Source of the DNA: Conchocele bisecta
Lineage: Eukaryota > Mollusca > Bivalvia > Lucinida > Thyasiridae
Reading direction: 5' to 3'
Assembly: GCA_029237695.1 (NCBI GenBank)
Contig: CM055274.1
Coordinates: 66,957,484 to 67,021,483, forward strand
DNA: 64,000 nucleotides
Shown piece after piece: positions 44,290 through 56,861 of the stretch. A model generated the notes under the pieces. It did no database searches, was not told the DNA's origin, and was given only the letters and a program-made list of their open reading frames with translations. Every line of letters starts with the position of its first letter. The stretch's first letter is position 1. The position numbers were made by a program, and so were the translations under genes.

Positions 44290-45815
44290 TATACATAAAT
44301 AGTCAAAGAGTGAGTGAAGTGAAATCGTTTAAAGATGTATCAAAATAGTATAACCATTGTCTGAAGTTGGAAGTGTCGATCGTTAGAAGTAGCCTGCGAC
44401 GACATGCGTCGCTGTATTTGTATGGAACGTATATTTGTTCGGGCAGATTGATAATGTGTACAAGTGACGTCGTAGGTTGGCAGAAGCCCCCAGAGCAGGT
44501 GCGAAATAGATTTCTCACTGACTCCGGAGGTTCAGCCCATCAACGATGTCATATAATTAGTCCGCCGTCATAACCATGAGGAGGCATGTGTTACATCTAA
44601 CACTAGACCACAACCGCCGATATAATACATTCTCGTCTTTGAAATGCGGTATGTAAATACTTGCTAATGTTAGTTAGTTTGACCGTTGATTTTGTACCCA
44701 TCAGTTGGTCAAATTTATTTAATGTCGGCCAACGACAGTAGTAGTTGGCGAAATGTTTTCTTCTTAGGTCATCATAACACGGGCACACAAGGAGAAAATA
44801 GTACTCATCTTCAACCATTCTCATGTTGCAGTATGTACACAGTCTATCAGTCCTTGGCGTGTTGCCATAGCGACCAGTTTATATTGCCAGAGTATGTGAT
44901 GATGCCCTCAATTGGCTAAGCGCGCGTCTATATTTGTTCACACGAACACTGTCTATGTATGGCTCTAGTTCCAATGATTGTTTGTGACGCCTATATGGTT
45001 TAAGTTTGCTGGATTCAGTTAGTGAATTGTGCCAAGATTGGTGGAATTGATAATGTAAGCGTTGTTTCATTTCGGGGAGTGGGATTTCCATGTTGTCAGG
45101 TTGCATCCACAGGTCGGATAAGCCAATGTCGTCTAATAGTTTCTTTATATGGTGAGCCCAGTTAACGCCGTTATATGTAATATCGTTATTTGCATCTTGT
45201 TTTAACATTATGTACACATTTCTTAAAAGCAAGTCATTTGTACCACGTATTTGTCTCCAATATCTTAACAAATTGATAACGGCTGTCGACTTAGCTCACC
45301 ATACAGGAAAGAACAGTGTGTTGACTTTTTAACGCCCAATATCGAGCGCAAGAATTTGGTATGAATTCGCTCTACGTCAAGCGCGACATGATAACCCCAC
45401 ACCTCGGAACCATAACTGAGCACCGAGCTCAATATAGAGTAAAACAGTTTACATGTGTCTTTAACTGGTAGGGTTATGGACTCTAGCACATTGGTTAGGT
45501 TGTATAGAGCATATTAACCGTACTGACTAAGACACATTGGTGTACGATTCCAAGTTCCGTTTTTGTAAAACATGATCGAATTTATTGAACGAATCCACAG
45601 TCTCAAGTTGTGTCCCGTTGTAAAATATATCTGTCTGTGTGTGTCTCCCCTTCTCGAACACCAGTATTTTCGTCTTACTTGTATTAAGTGTGAGGTCCCA
45701 CGTGTCATTGTATGTCTTTAGGTTGTTCATCATGTTCTGTAACGATTGTTTAGATTTGGCCAAAAATACCGCATCGTCCGCATATAGCAGCATACACAGG
45801 TTGACGTAGTTGACG
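44290..45815 (-). pseudogene. LINE (non-LTR) reverse transcriptase, active-site half and C-terminal region, left copy
   Basis: Minus-strand pieces follow in order: MLLYADDAVFLAKSKQS with the YADD catalytic box (45527-45793); LTNVLESITLPVKDTCKLFY and LSYGSEVWGY (45265-45489); a 130-codon helical segment LRYWRQIRGTNDLLLR (44879-45271); and a Cys-rich end LCTYCNM...VEDEYYFLLVCPCY (44603-44880). A TAA at 45514 and frameshifts between pieces break the gene, so it is not functional. The 3' untranslated part runs to about 44240 and ends in TATTG-rich sequence. The C-terminal Cys motif and the LSYGSEVWG box are common in invertebrate LINEs; I cannot assign the clade with certainty. Confidence 0.8.
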
Positions 45816-45816
45816 T

Positions 45817-47202
45817 TTACAGCGCTCCGTCATCAGGTCCGACGTTATCCAGCATGTCGTTAATAAAGAAGATGAAGAGCACGGGTGATAACGGATCCCC
45901 CTGATTGACGCCCATTTTTGAAGAGAGGAAGTCGGAGTACCTGTCGTTGAATCGTACACACGCATTCACAGTGTCGTACATATAGCGTAATGCTTTTACC
46001 ATAGTCTCGCTTACTCCTTTTCGGATTATTTTATGCCACAGAAATCTTCGGTTTAGACTGTCGAAAGCCTTCTGGTAGTCGATAAATGCGGTAAATAATT
46101 TGTCTTTGTTGTGTAGAGTCTTGGCAATTATAGAATGAAATATAAATATACAGTCAATGGTAGATTTCTTCTTCTGGAATCCGTATTGGCACTTATTGAT
46201 TTTTTCGTGTTCGTCAGCCCATTTCAGCAGCCGGTTATGTAAAACATGTGAGTATGTTTTAGATAGGATATTAATGAGCGATATTCCTCTGTAATTGTTT
46301 GTATCTTCTAAATCACCTTGTTTGTGGATCGGCGTCAGGATTGAGGTGCACCATGATTGCGGATATGTACCAGACTTGAAAACAGCATTCAGTATTTTAA
46401 CTATGTATGGCCCTATTATGTATATTGAATGTTTTAGTACTTCTCCTATTAAACCGTCAATTCCAGCACTTGTGTTACTTTTATAGGTCGATGTGATGGC
46501 GGACGGACAGTTCATTTAATGAAATGTCTGTGTCTAATTCATGTATTGACGGTATTGTCGGCTCTGGACCCGTATAGTTGTCGTCGTTGCCCGAATCGGA
46601 GTCGGTGTCTTTTAATATTTCGGCGAAATGTTCATACAAATCTTTTTCAGTAAGATTTTTGGATGAATTACATTTTCTTCTGTATTTCTTTTTCAAATTT
46701 TTCCAAATCTGCTTTGGTTTATCGTTTGCTAATTTGGCGATTCGTCTACCTTCTTCAAATTTATGGATAGATTTTGCTCGGCGAAATACTTTATTTAAAC
46801 GGGTCAGTTTTGCAACAAATAACACTCTATTATCGTTTGTTCGATCTCGGTGATAGATGTGTGATGCCCGATTGAATTCAGTTTTTGCTGTTTTATATTC
46901 ATTCGTAAACCATTTATTTTCAGCTCTGTTTGAATGCTCCGTCCCCGATTTCTGTGTAAATGATTTACCAAAATGTGCATGTGCTTTGTTGTATAGCGTT
47001 TCCATAAATGTGTTCACTATATTGTCTATTGAGCGCTGATCTATATCTTCGGAATATTGTCAGACATACCCGAAAAATCATCTATATTTCTTTGTAAGTC
47101 ATCTCTGAAATTGTCAACGTTTTCGCAGTTCCATACTACCTTTGATGAAGAAACATTATCATTTTCGTTTTCCACGGCGTGTGTGCGCATATGCCCGAAA
47201 CA
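45817..47202 (-). pseudogene. LINE linker and reverse transcriptase fingers/palm, left copy with central spacer
   Basis: From the palindrome spacer inward, the minus strand encodes the linker (KWFTNEYKTAKTEFNR, KQIWKNLKKKYRRK; frame 46481-47017). After a frameshift near 46500 comes reverse transcriptase (45817-46515): NTSAGIDGLIGEVLK, IHKQGDLEDTNNYRGIS, FIDYQKAFDSLNR with catalytic Asp146, and QGDPLSP at 205-211. A further frameshift at about 45815 separates this from YADD. The part 46856-47202 is single-copy and carries the more upstream linker, with a frameshift near 47050. The endonuclease domain is absent. Both internal frameshifts also occur in the right copy, so the LINE was dead before duplication. 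Confidence 0.82.
46856..47202. other. Single-copy spacer at the centre of the inverted repeat
   Basis: About 347 bp between the two arms with no inverted partner. It encodes LINE linker sequence on the minus strand, continuous with the left copy. The right copy therefore starts abruptly at TCACCGAGATCG (47203) with the linker already in progress. Confidence 0.85.
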
Positions 47203-49820
47203 AATCACCGAGATCGAACAAACGATAATAGAGTGTTATTTGTTGCAAAACTGACCCGTTTAAATAAAGTATTTCGCCGAGCAAAATTTATCCATAAATT
47301 TGAAGAAGGTAGACGAATCGCCAAATTAGCAAACGATAAACCAAAGTAGATTTGGAAAAATTTGAAAAAGAAATACAGAAGAAAATGTAATTCATCCAAA
47401 AATCTTACTGAAAAAGATTTGTATGAACATTTCGCCGAAATATTAAAAGACACCGACTCCGATTCGGGCAACGACGACAACTATACGGGTCCAGAGCCGA
47501 CAATACCGTCAGTACATGAATTAGACACAGACATTTCATTAAATGAACTGTCCGTCCGCCATCACATCGACCTATAAAAGTAACACAAGTGCTGGAATTG
47601 ACGGTTTAATAGGAGAAGTACTAAAACATTCAATATACATAATAGGCCATACATAGTTAAAATACTGAATGCTGTTTTCAAGTCTGGTACATATCCGCAA
47701 TCATGGTGCACCTCAATCCTGACGCCGATCCACAAACAAGGTGATTTAGAAGATACAAACAATTACAGAGGAAAATCGCTCATTAATATCCTATCTAAAA
47801 CATACTCACATGTTTTACATAACCGGCTGCTGAAATGGGCTGACGAACACGAAAAAATCAATAAGTGCCAATACGGATTCCAGAAGAAGAAATCTACCAT
47901 TGACTGTATATTTATATTTCATTCTCTAATTGCCAAGACTCTACACAACAAAGACAAATTATTTACCGCATTTATCGACTACCAGAAGGCTTTCGACAGT
48001 CTAAACCGAAGATTTCTGTGGCATAAAATAATCCGACAAAAGGAGTAAGCGAGACTATGGTAAAAGCATTACGCTATATGTACGACACTGTGAATGCGTG
48101 TGTACGATTCAACGACAGGTACTCCGACTTCCTCTCTTCAAAAATGGGCGTCAAGCAGGGGGATCCGTTATCACCCGTGCTCTTCATCTTCTTTATTAAC
48201 GACATGCTGGATAACGTCGGACCTGATGACGGAGCGCTGTAAACGTCAACTACGTCAACCTGTGTATGCTGCTATATGCGGACGATGCGGTATTTTTGGC
48301 CAAATCTAAACAATCGTTACAGAACATGATGAACAACCTAAAGACATACAATGACACGTGGGACCTCACACTTAATACAAGTAAGACGAAAATACTGGTG
48401 TTCGAGAAGGGGAGACACACACAGACAGATATATTTTACAACGGGACACAACTTGAGACTGTGGATTCGTTCAATAAATTCGATCATGTTTTACAAAAAC
48501 GGAACTTGGAATCGTACACCAATGTGTCTTAGTCAGTACGGTTAATATGCTCTATACAACCTAACCAATGTGCTAGAGTCCATAACCCTACCAGTTAAAG
48601 ACACATGTAAACTGTTTTACTCTATATTGAGCTCGGTGCTCAGTTATGGTTCCGAGGTGTGGGGTTATCATGTCGCGCTTGACGTAGAGCGAATTCATAC
48701 CAAATTCTTGCGCTCGATATTGGGCGTTAAAAAGTCAACACACTGTTCTTTCCTGTATGGTGAGCTAAGTCGACAGCCGTTATCAATTTGTTAAGATATT
48801 GGAGACAAATACGTGGTACAAATGACTTGCTTTTAAGAAATGTGTACATAATGTTAAAACAAGATGCAAATAACGATATTACATATAACGGCGTTAACTG
48901 GGCTCACCATATAAAGAAACTATTAGACGACATTGGCTTATCCGACCTGTGGATGCAACCTGACAACATGGAAATCCCACTCCCCGAAATGAAACAACGC
49001 TTACATTATCAATTCCACCAATCTTGGCACAATTCACTAACTGAATCCAGCAAACTTAAACCATATAGGCGTCACAAACAATCATTGGAACTAGAGCCAT
49101 ACATAGACAGTGTTCGTGTGAACAAATATAGACGCGCGCTTAGCCAATTGAGGGCATCATCACATACTCTGGCAATATAAACTGGTCGCTATGGCAACAC
49201 GCCAAGGACTGATAGACTGTGTACATACTGCAACATGAAGTGGTTGAAGATGAGTACTATTTTCTCCTTGTGTGCCCGTGTTATGATGACCTAAGAAGAA
49301 AACATTTCGCCAACTACTACTGTCGTTGGCCGACATTAAATAAATTTGACCAACTGATGGGTAAAAATCAAACTGTCAAACTAACTAACATTAGCAAGTA
49401 TTTACATACCGCATTTCAAAGACGAGAATGTATTATATCGGCAGTTGTGGTCTAGTGTTAGATGTAACACATGCCTCCTCATGGTTATGACGGCGGACTA
49501 ATTATATGACATCGTTGATGGGCTGAACCTCCGGAGTCAGTGAGAAAGCTATTTCGCACCTGCTCTGGGGGCTTCTGCCAACCTACGACGTCACTTGTAC
49601 ACATTATCAATCTGCCCGAACAAATATACGTTCCATACAAATACAGCGACGCATGTCGTCGCAGGCTACTTCTAACGCTCGACACTTCCAACTTCAGACA
49701 ATGGTTATACTATTTTGATACATCTTTAAACGATTTCACTTCACTCACTCTTTGACTATTTATGTATATAGCGAAAAACATTGTACATGTTTAATGCTAA
49801 TAATATATTGTATTGCATTG
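47203..49820 (+). pseudogene. LINE reverse transcriptase, right copy
   Basis: Mirror of the left LINE, transcribed away from the centre. It keeps the same ancestral frameshifts (LNELSVRHHIDL* at 47577; DDGAL* at 48242 before YADD at 48281) and adds its own damage: CAG to TAG at about 47347 in the linker, loss of one G in ATAATAGGCC at about 47643, an extra CA in CCGACAAAAGGAG at about 48035, and a small indel at the Cys motif near 49240 that removes the first Cys pair. Recognisable pieces are FIDYQKAFDSLNR, KQGDPLSPVLF, MLLYADDAVF and VEDEYYFLLVCPCY. It is non-functional. Confidence 0.82.
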
Positions 49821-50120
49821 ATTGATATAAACACACCTGTTTATTCTGACAAGTGTCATCACCGCGCTTGATTGCCATTTGTGAAATGTCGATAACGCTC
49901 ACAGCGGGAACCTATGTTTGGTCGTTAATCCATAATTGCGAACAATGAATGTAAAACCCGATAATGACATGCCTTAAGGTGAGCAAAAATAAATTTAAGT
50001 TGTGGCAGGTAAGGTAAAACTATTTCATTGTTTGTTTGTCAATAAATGTAGCGAGTGCGATATTAAAAAAAATGGATACGTTTTCAACTCCTAAATAAAA
50101 AAAAACGGATTTAATCATCA

Positions 50121-50558
50121 GAGACAGGCACGCCATCGCCAAAACAGGCAATAATTGAGCTGAATTTGGAAGAGAAGCTGCAATTGATTAAATATCCAGA
50201 GACTTGCCCTAGTCCAACACAAAAGGACTTGTCCGATAAATATGGAATTGGCCGTTCTTCTGTTTCAAACATATTGAAGAAAAAGGGAATTTATAGGGAG
50301 CATTATGAGACAAATTTAGATTCCCAGATAATGCGATTCGGGTCTGGTTCTCAGTATGGTGAACTGAATGAGCTGTTGCACAGATGGTTTACTATGGCAC
50401 GGTCGAAAAACATTCCAATTAGCGGCCCCATATCACAGTTGCAGGTCAATTTGTTATTTCTTTACATTAAAACACGAAAACTGGTAAATCCGACACACTG
50501 GTTAATCCGACATATCGGCCTGGTCCCAGAGCATGTCGGATTAACCAGGTTTCACTGT
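50121..50558 (+). pseudogene. Tigger/pogo transposase remnant, right copy
   Basis: Mirror of 43499-43935 with the same deletion structure: helix-turn-helix and CENP-B-type domain (SDKYGIGRSSVSN, LNELLHRWFTMARS) running directly into the element end GGTTTCACTG. The deletion therefore predates the inverted duplication. The protein reading is the same as in the left arm over the whole 144-codon frame. Confidence 0.75.
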
Positions 50559-50609
50559 AATTGTATGAATGGTAATTGTATTTTTTTTTCTTATATTTAA
50601 GGGTGGGAA

Positions 50610-50852
50610 ATGGCTCGAAGACCTTCCATACCCGGGCATGTGCCCGTAAATGATCAGGCCAATGGAGCCGAGCCGCCGAGCCACCCACAGCAGACCGGGA
50701 CACCGCAGCCAGTGACAACCGGAGGCTCCGCACCGCAACCGCTACCCGCAGCGACGATGAGCCAGGCAAGCCATGCCCAAGCCACCCACAAGGCCGCCAC
50801 TGGCAAACCCCAGGCAGCTCATTCCGCCACAGATCCGCCAAGGCACATATAG
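50610..50852 (+). CDS. Ala/Pro/Gln-rich reading frame, right copy
   Basis: Eighty codons from the same ATG context as the left-arm copy, identical for about 75 residues and then ending ATDPPRHI because of a small indel relative to ATDPKAHIA. Loss of frame agreement at the C-terminus argues against strong selection on that part. Origin unknown; see the left copy at 43201-43446. Confidence 0.25.
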   Translation: MARRPSIPGHVPVNDQANGAEPPSHPQQTGTPQPVTTGGSAPQPLPAATMSQASHAQATHKAATGKPQAAHSATDPPRHI

Positions 50853-51821
50853 CATGACACTGCCAAGTATGCAACACAGAGTAAACGACCCGATTTCGGG
50901 TCCACAGAGGCCTAGGCCACCTCCCACTGAGTGGGTGGTAGACACGAGCGAGGCCTTGTCCACGAGGAGGGGGGACTAAGTTTGTTTGGTTCTGTTCTTC
51001 TCTTTGTTGGTGTCGTAGGCGTCTGGCTACACCGCGAGGACCGCATCTGGTTTGTGTTTGAGTGAGCTGTATGCATGAAAATCACAGATGCCCTTATCTG
51101 GATTGTGTATGTATATGTTGTGGGTGCGTGCCTATCTAAGTGTGTCTGTCAGGGTTATGTCCAATGTCATACTGACTTGGCTCATCTACTGCCCTAAGGG
51201 CGAATTAGCTGGTCCCCATAGGGCCAGCTTCTGTTGATTGACTATATGGACAATATGATGAGACCACTATGCCCGGCTCGACCACTAACTGCACAGAAAC
51301 AATTTGGCGCTTTGAGGTATATTGATGCAGGCAGCAATCCTCCGTTCTTGTACTTCTGTCTTCTAGCGTCGTGTCTGTATGGAGTGGATCCACCGGTTAT
51401 TTGTGACACCCGGGTTCACCAAGCACTCCAGGCTTTCAATCAGCGGGAGCTGATTGCTATCCGTGCACACTTCAGATACAGTGTGTCCGAGTGTTTGTCC
51501 GTCTGTCCGTCCGCTTCACATTTTCTTAGTGATGGTAACAACTACGCTACATGTCTCATTATGCAAATCTCTCTCGGTGTCTATTAATTGTATCAATGGT
51601 AATTGTACTTACTAGTGTTTGCAAAATATAGTGAATGCCCATATTTGATTACATAATGTCTACAGCAGATGATGCAATATTAAAACAAAGTAGTTTTAAC
51701 TATATATTCCCCACCCACTGAATTTACAATGACCATTTTACATTTAATATTTTTTCTTTCTTTATACGCTGCCAGATACTTATGAAGGTTCATATGAACG
51801 TGTAGCTACTAACACCTGTAT
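50853..51821. other. Mirror of the GC-rich and non-coding left-arm segment
   Basis: Corresponds to 42235-43200. It holds the mirrored 117-codon frame (51234-51587) without recognisable domain. No gene called. Confidence 0.4.
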
Positions 51822-52063
51822 ATGTGACTGTGACTGCAGAAATTGGGCTAATGGATTTTCTGACCAGTGTAGATCCTGATCAGCCTGTGTATGCGCACAG
51901 TCTGTTCAGGATCTGCACCGTTCGCCATTCCATCAGTGAAACACCCATCATGCTTCTAACAAGCATAATATCTCGTTATCAGGATACAGGAATGTGCTAT
52001 TTGATCAGGAGCCACACTGGTCGCAAATTCCGTGAGCCCCATTTCTCCCGTCACAGCCACATA
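51822..52063. mobile_element. CTGATCAG-family MITE, right-arm copy
   Basis: Reverse complement of 41992-42234, with the same TA-flanked ends. Confidence 0.8.
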
Positions 52064-53009
52064 TTAGTTATCCACACACATTTCAGATACAGAATGAATG
52101 TCTGTTCGTCTCCCTATATGTCCATTTCATAATATATGGAACCAAGAGAATTACCATAATTACTATGTTATGTATTCCAACATGAATGAGTTTGTAAGAC
52201 ATAAACATAAAATTAGGTAGTATAACCGATGAAAATGAGATATATCCCGGTTCCACATAATGTACACACTATTTATCGTGCATTCCAATAATATACCTCA
52301 ACCCATTCCGAGACATCAGCAGGAGGAACAGGTTCAAATGTGTATTTGGCACCTGTACTTATAAAATCATGTATATAGTAAAAATGTATAACTTGTATAA
52401 CTACTGAAATACAGTATGTGTCATACGAGAACGTGTGTGTTCCAATGTGTATGACCGTCTTCTGTTACCAGTGTAAGTACATGCATCATGGCCATTACCT
52501 AATACATGCAGGTATATTGTTTCATCAGTCTTATTGAGAGGCACCCATGGCGATATTGTATTTTGTAAGTGAGACGTTGTAAGTAAATATTTAACCATAA
52601 TGTCATAACAGTGATATTTGATAACCTGTAAGGTTGATATACCATTTCATAATGTTCATATAAACAAAGACATTGAAGGTGCATGATCATTCTAAAAGCA
52701 TGAATATGCTCTTCAAATATATTCAATATATTGATATAGCTGTTATGTACGCATACATAAACTATTTTGTTCAATATGTTTCAACATTCGGTGTTCTTAA
52801 TTATAGCACACGTGTTATTCTGTGTCAAATGACCAATATATGAGTTCAACCATTCGGCAATACATGTATTCTATAATCCCAATAGTTACATTCACGCTGC
52901 ATCCAGATGAGCTCGCTCGTAACAAACTGCGCAAAAGCGACTACTACATGACTTTGGTCAACACCATAGGTTTCATAATGGATCATGATCACCGGATCAC
53001 TCGAATAAC
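52064..53009. other. Non-coding; carries the right-arm deletion junction
   Basis: At about 52839-52841 ACCAATATA joins TGAGTTCAACC, where the left arm has 1.6 kb of extra DNA (39608-41217). No gene seen. Confidence 0.5.
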
Positions 53010-53545
53010 ATTACGACGTTTGCGACCGGTGTAGCAGCTGATCAGTCTGCGCATCCGCGCAGTCTGATCAGGGTCTACACGGGTGGTCATTCAGTCATTG
53101 CAACACTGTTTGTATCCAATACTGATAGCAGCTGTGATCAGTTGTATGAGTAAATATGAGACAAGCGCTGTAAGGTTGTACATTAGGTGCTGTGCGAAAT
53201 CTCACGAAAGTATTTACAACATTTACGATATTTTCCCTAAATGACGTGGGAAGTTGACGAAATATCGGAGCAAATGCGTAATTAGTCCGCGTTTGTTGCG
53301 ACAATTTGTCAACTTTTGATCTGGATCTAGTGTGATCAACACTAGTAATAACGTCCCATTACTCCAGATCAGCATGTGCATTCTGATCAGGATCGGCACT
53401 GTTCGCCATTCCATCAATGAAACACACGTCATGCGTCTAGCAACCGACATAGATCGATATGAGGCTACAGGAGTCTGCTGTTTGAGCAGGAGCTACAGTG
53501 ATCACAAATGACATAAGCCCCATTTCTCCAGTGACGGCAATACAT
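53010..53545. mobile_element. Two CTGATCAG-family MITEs, right-arm copies
   Basis: Mirror of 38894-39430, with the palindromic core GCGCATCCGCGCAGTCTGATCAG near 53048-53070 (first bases diagnostic) and the second element up to 53545. Confidence 0.65.
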
Positions 53546-54223
53546 GATGATCTCAGTATGCCGGGGTCACTGCTATTGTAAGGTAGTTTTATCAACCAGG
53601 GTCATACATGTCAACCCAGTTATGACAGGAGCCGGGGTGAAAATGTTGCAAGGTTTCTTTCATCCGGTCGTATGTATTCACTCCTATACGTGCCCGTTTT
53701 TTATTTTATTATCACAAGCCCATTGGGCATATACTACGTATGTACAGATACCGATCTGTCTAGAAACGGCTATATATTCTCTGATCTGTCACGATAAAAG
53801 AGACTTTTCGACTTTTTTCTGATCAGCCAGCTCATTAATGCACCCACAAGTCTGTTTCGTTAGTTATCAGTACGGTTTCCATGACTTATTAATAGCGAAC
53901 AGTGTAAGCAGTAGTCAGACTGCACATGTACATGTGTTGATCTGGGACTATGCTCGTCACATACATTGCAGATTGTGCTAACTTTCATTTGAACGTACAT
54001 GTTGCATATCAGACGTCGGCGGACATGGTAAAACAAACACATTTGTTTGCAGTTATTTATTGCTACTCTCGTCTACTAGTATTTTCACGCGGCAGAAACA
54101 ATTAGTTTGTATCAAACTCATCGGTAAAGCACTGTTACTCCAGTATATGGGGCTCATAATGTTTACGGTTGCCTTAGTGACTTGCGTATGTATGGTCACG
54201 TCAGATGTATGGTCCGTATGGTG

Positions 54224-54637
54224 TAATACTACGGTGACCCGCAGGGGACATGGATTTTTTTTTAATTATTTCGTTCCCACGAAATAACAATTCGTTCCCT
54301 CAATTTAACAATTCGTTCCCTCGAATTAACAATTCCTTGCCACGATATAACAATTCGTTTCCTCGAATTAACAATTCGTTCCCACGAAATGACAATTCGT
54401 TACCTCAATTTAACAATTCGTTCCCTCCAATTAACAATTCGTTTCTACGATATAACGTTCCCACGAATTAACAATTCTTTCCCGTGGGAACGAATTGTTA
54501 AATTGAGGGAACGAATTGTCAATTCCTGGGGGTGGGAACGAATTGTTAAATTGAGGGAACACATTGTTATTTCGTGGGAACGAATTAATAAAAAAAGTAA
54601 AAAAGTCTACGTCCCCTGCTGGGCTCCGTGTAATACT
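54224..54637. mobile_element. Foldback element with 21-bp units, right-arm copy
   Basis: The body is 54231-54629, flanked by TAATACT (54224-54230) and TAATACT (54631-54637). It starts ACGGTGACCCGCAGGGGACA and ends CCCCTGCTGGGCTCCGT. The left half consists of AACAATTCGTTCCC plus 7-mer units; the right half is inverted. About 4 bp longer than the left-arm copy because of unit-level indels. Short frames full of NNSFPRINNSFP are translations of the units. Confidence 0.8.
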
Positions 54638-55499
54638 GTGGAATAGCAACACAGCAATAGTACATTGTAGATCGCGTATTTCCAGCAACTACGTGGCAGT
54701 GACTGGGTAAACTGGGGCTTATGGGTTATGCGACCAGTGCAGCCCTAGATCAGATTGCGCAAACGCGCAGCCTGATCAGGGTCTACACAGCTCGCCATTC
54801 AATCACTGTAGCACCCGTACTGTTTCTACTTAAAGGGCTGAACTTCTGAAACTATTCGCAGTATGTATTTGTGGATGACAAGTAGAATAATTAATCTAAA
54901 GTAGAAACCGTTTCGTGAAAAATAAGCGCGGGATTTTCAAAACAACAACAGCAGCAACAACAACAACATAACTGAGCATGGCAGTTAATCGTCGCACCCT
55001 TAGACTACGGAAAAAGTTGCAATAACATAAATTAGCACAAAAAAGCGGACAAAACATTTATCACACTGAACATGCTAACACGCTAAGTTGTCAAACTATT
55101 TTTATGGCATATGATCCGTATTTTTAAAATGTTCAACCCGCAAATTATGTGGCGCGACCGACATTAGTTCATTTGCATAAAGCGGTAAGACCTCACATTT
55201 GGATGTTGGTTGATATAATTCTTCGCTAGCGCTCGAATAATAAACCGTTTTCGTAATTAGCCGCCAGAAGTGCCTTAGAAGATCAGGAGCCAGACTGGCA
55301 TACATGTACATCTGATATGCCCCATTTCTACAATCACGTCCGCATATTCACATTTATTTTATTGCCTACAACCTTACTTAACTGACAAGCGGCGCAGCAC
55401 GTTAATAGAGCGGAAAACGTGGTTGGAAGGTGATATTTCAGTTTCGAATAAGTGGGTAAAAATTAAAATATTAACAAAACAAGCAGCAACAAACGCACA
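54638..55499. other. Mirror of left-arm 36946-37806
   Basis: Contains partial CTGATCAG-family MITEs (about 54690-54805 and 55277-55345) and an (AAC)n microsatellite at about 54940-54968. No gene seen. Confidence 0.5.
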
Positions 55500-56372
55500 C
55501 AGTAGAACAAGGCGTTACATTGAAGAAAGTGTTAACGTTGGTACATGTAACTGTGTATGTTCAGAACAAGGCGTTACATTGAAGATTGTGTTAACGTTGG
55601 TACATGTAACTGTGCATGTTTAGAACAAGGCGTTACGTTGAAGATTTTGTTAACGTTGGTACATGTAACTGTGCATGTAAGTTGAGAACAAGGCGTTACG
55701 TTGAAGATTTTGTTAACGTTGGTACATGTGTAATGTGCATGTTTATGACATGGCAGGCGTTTACAAGGTTGAAGATTGTGTTAACGTTGGTACATGTAAC
55801 TGTGTATGTTTAGAACAAGGCGTTACATTGAAGATTGTGTTAACGTTGGTACATGTAACTGTGTATGTTTAGAACAAGGCGTTACATTGAAGATTGTGTT
55901 AACGTTGGTACATGTAACTGTGTATGTTTAGAACAAGGCGTTCATGAAGATTGGTTTAACGTTTGGTCATGTTAACGTTGGTAGTTTACAAGGCGTCCGT
56001 TGACGAGTTTGTTAACGTTGGATGTAGAACAAGGCGTTATGTTGAAGATTTTGTTAACGTTGGTACATGTAACTGTGTATGTTTAGAACAAGGCGTCACG
56101 TTGACGAGTTTGTTAACGTCGATACATGAAATGTGTATGTTTAAAACAAGGCGTTACAATGAAGATTGTGTTAACGTTGGTACATGTAACTGTGTATGTT
56201 TAGAAACAAGGCGTTACAATGAAGATTATTGTGTTAACGTTGGTACATGAAATGTGTATGTTTATAACAAGGCGTTACAATGAAGATTGTGTTAACGTTG
56301 GTACATGTAACTGTGTATGTTTAGAACAAGGCGTTACGTTGAAGATTTTGTTAACGTTGGTACATGTAACTA
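55500..56372 (-). repeat. 59-bp minisatellite, right-arm copy
   Basis: About fifteen units in reverse orientation relative to 35809-36945. A patch at about 55930-56040 has shortened units. The array is bounded outward by the foldback terminus ACAGGGCGCC at about 56373. Confidence 0.92.
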
Positions 56373-56861
56373 CAGGGCGCCATGCAGGACAGGTTAATTA
56401 TGTGTACAAAATTGAGTTTTGTAACACTAAAAATCACAAAATTCAATTCTGTGTCACAAAATTCAATTCTGTGTCACAAAATTCAATTCTGTCAATTCTG
56501 TGTCACAAAATTCAATTCTGTGTCACAAAATTCAATTCTGCAAACGTTTCGTATACAAAATTCATTTTTGTTATAAAGGATTCAATTTTGTAAGACAGAA
56601 TTGAGTTTTGTGAAGAAAATTCAGTTTTGTGGGACAGAATTCATTTTTGTCCACAAAAATTAGCTTGCGTAGGATAGTCTATGTCATCTCTACGTTGATT
56701 GGTTGAGATCGGTCTTAGTCCATTTTACTAGATGGTGGAGTAAACTTGCAGGTTTAAATATTTCAATGCCAAAATATAACCCAATATATCAATATTATAC
56801 TCTTTATGGACAGTTAGTTTGGTTATATTATGATTACAAATGAGTGCTCACACCATATAAG
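56373..56861. mobile_element. Truncated foldback element, right-arm copy
   Basis: Mirror of 35312-35801: terminus ACAGGGCGCC, then 20-bp units ATTCAATTCTGTGTCACAAA, then the unique inner part. It stops at the end of the palindrome arm at 56861, so only one end of the element is present here. Confidence 0.8.

Larger units (their letters stand above)
35312..46855. repeat. Left arm of a giant inverted repeat
   Basis: This 11.5-kb segment reads as the reverse complement of 47203-56861. Paired landmarks keep a constant coordinate sum of about 94057 from the centre out to about 41218, then about 92440 after a 1.6-kb indel. The outer end, CTTATATGGTGTGACCACTC at 35312, falls inside the foldback element; the inner end, CGATCTCGGTGA at 46855, falls inside a LINE. 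Confidence 0.95.
47203..56861. repeat. Right arm of the giant inverted repeat
   Basis: Reverse complement of 35312-46855, shorter mainly because it lacks the 1.6-kb segment and has fewer 59-bp units. The outer end is CACCATATAAG at 56861, where a different LINE fragment begins. Substitutions and 1-2-bp indels are scattered along the arm. Confidence 0.95.
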
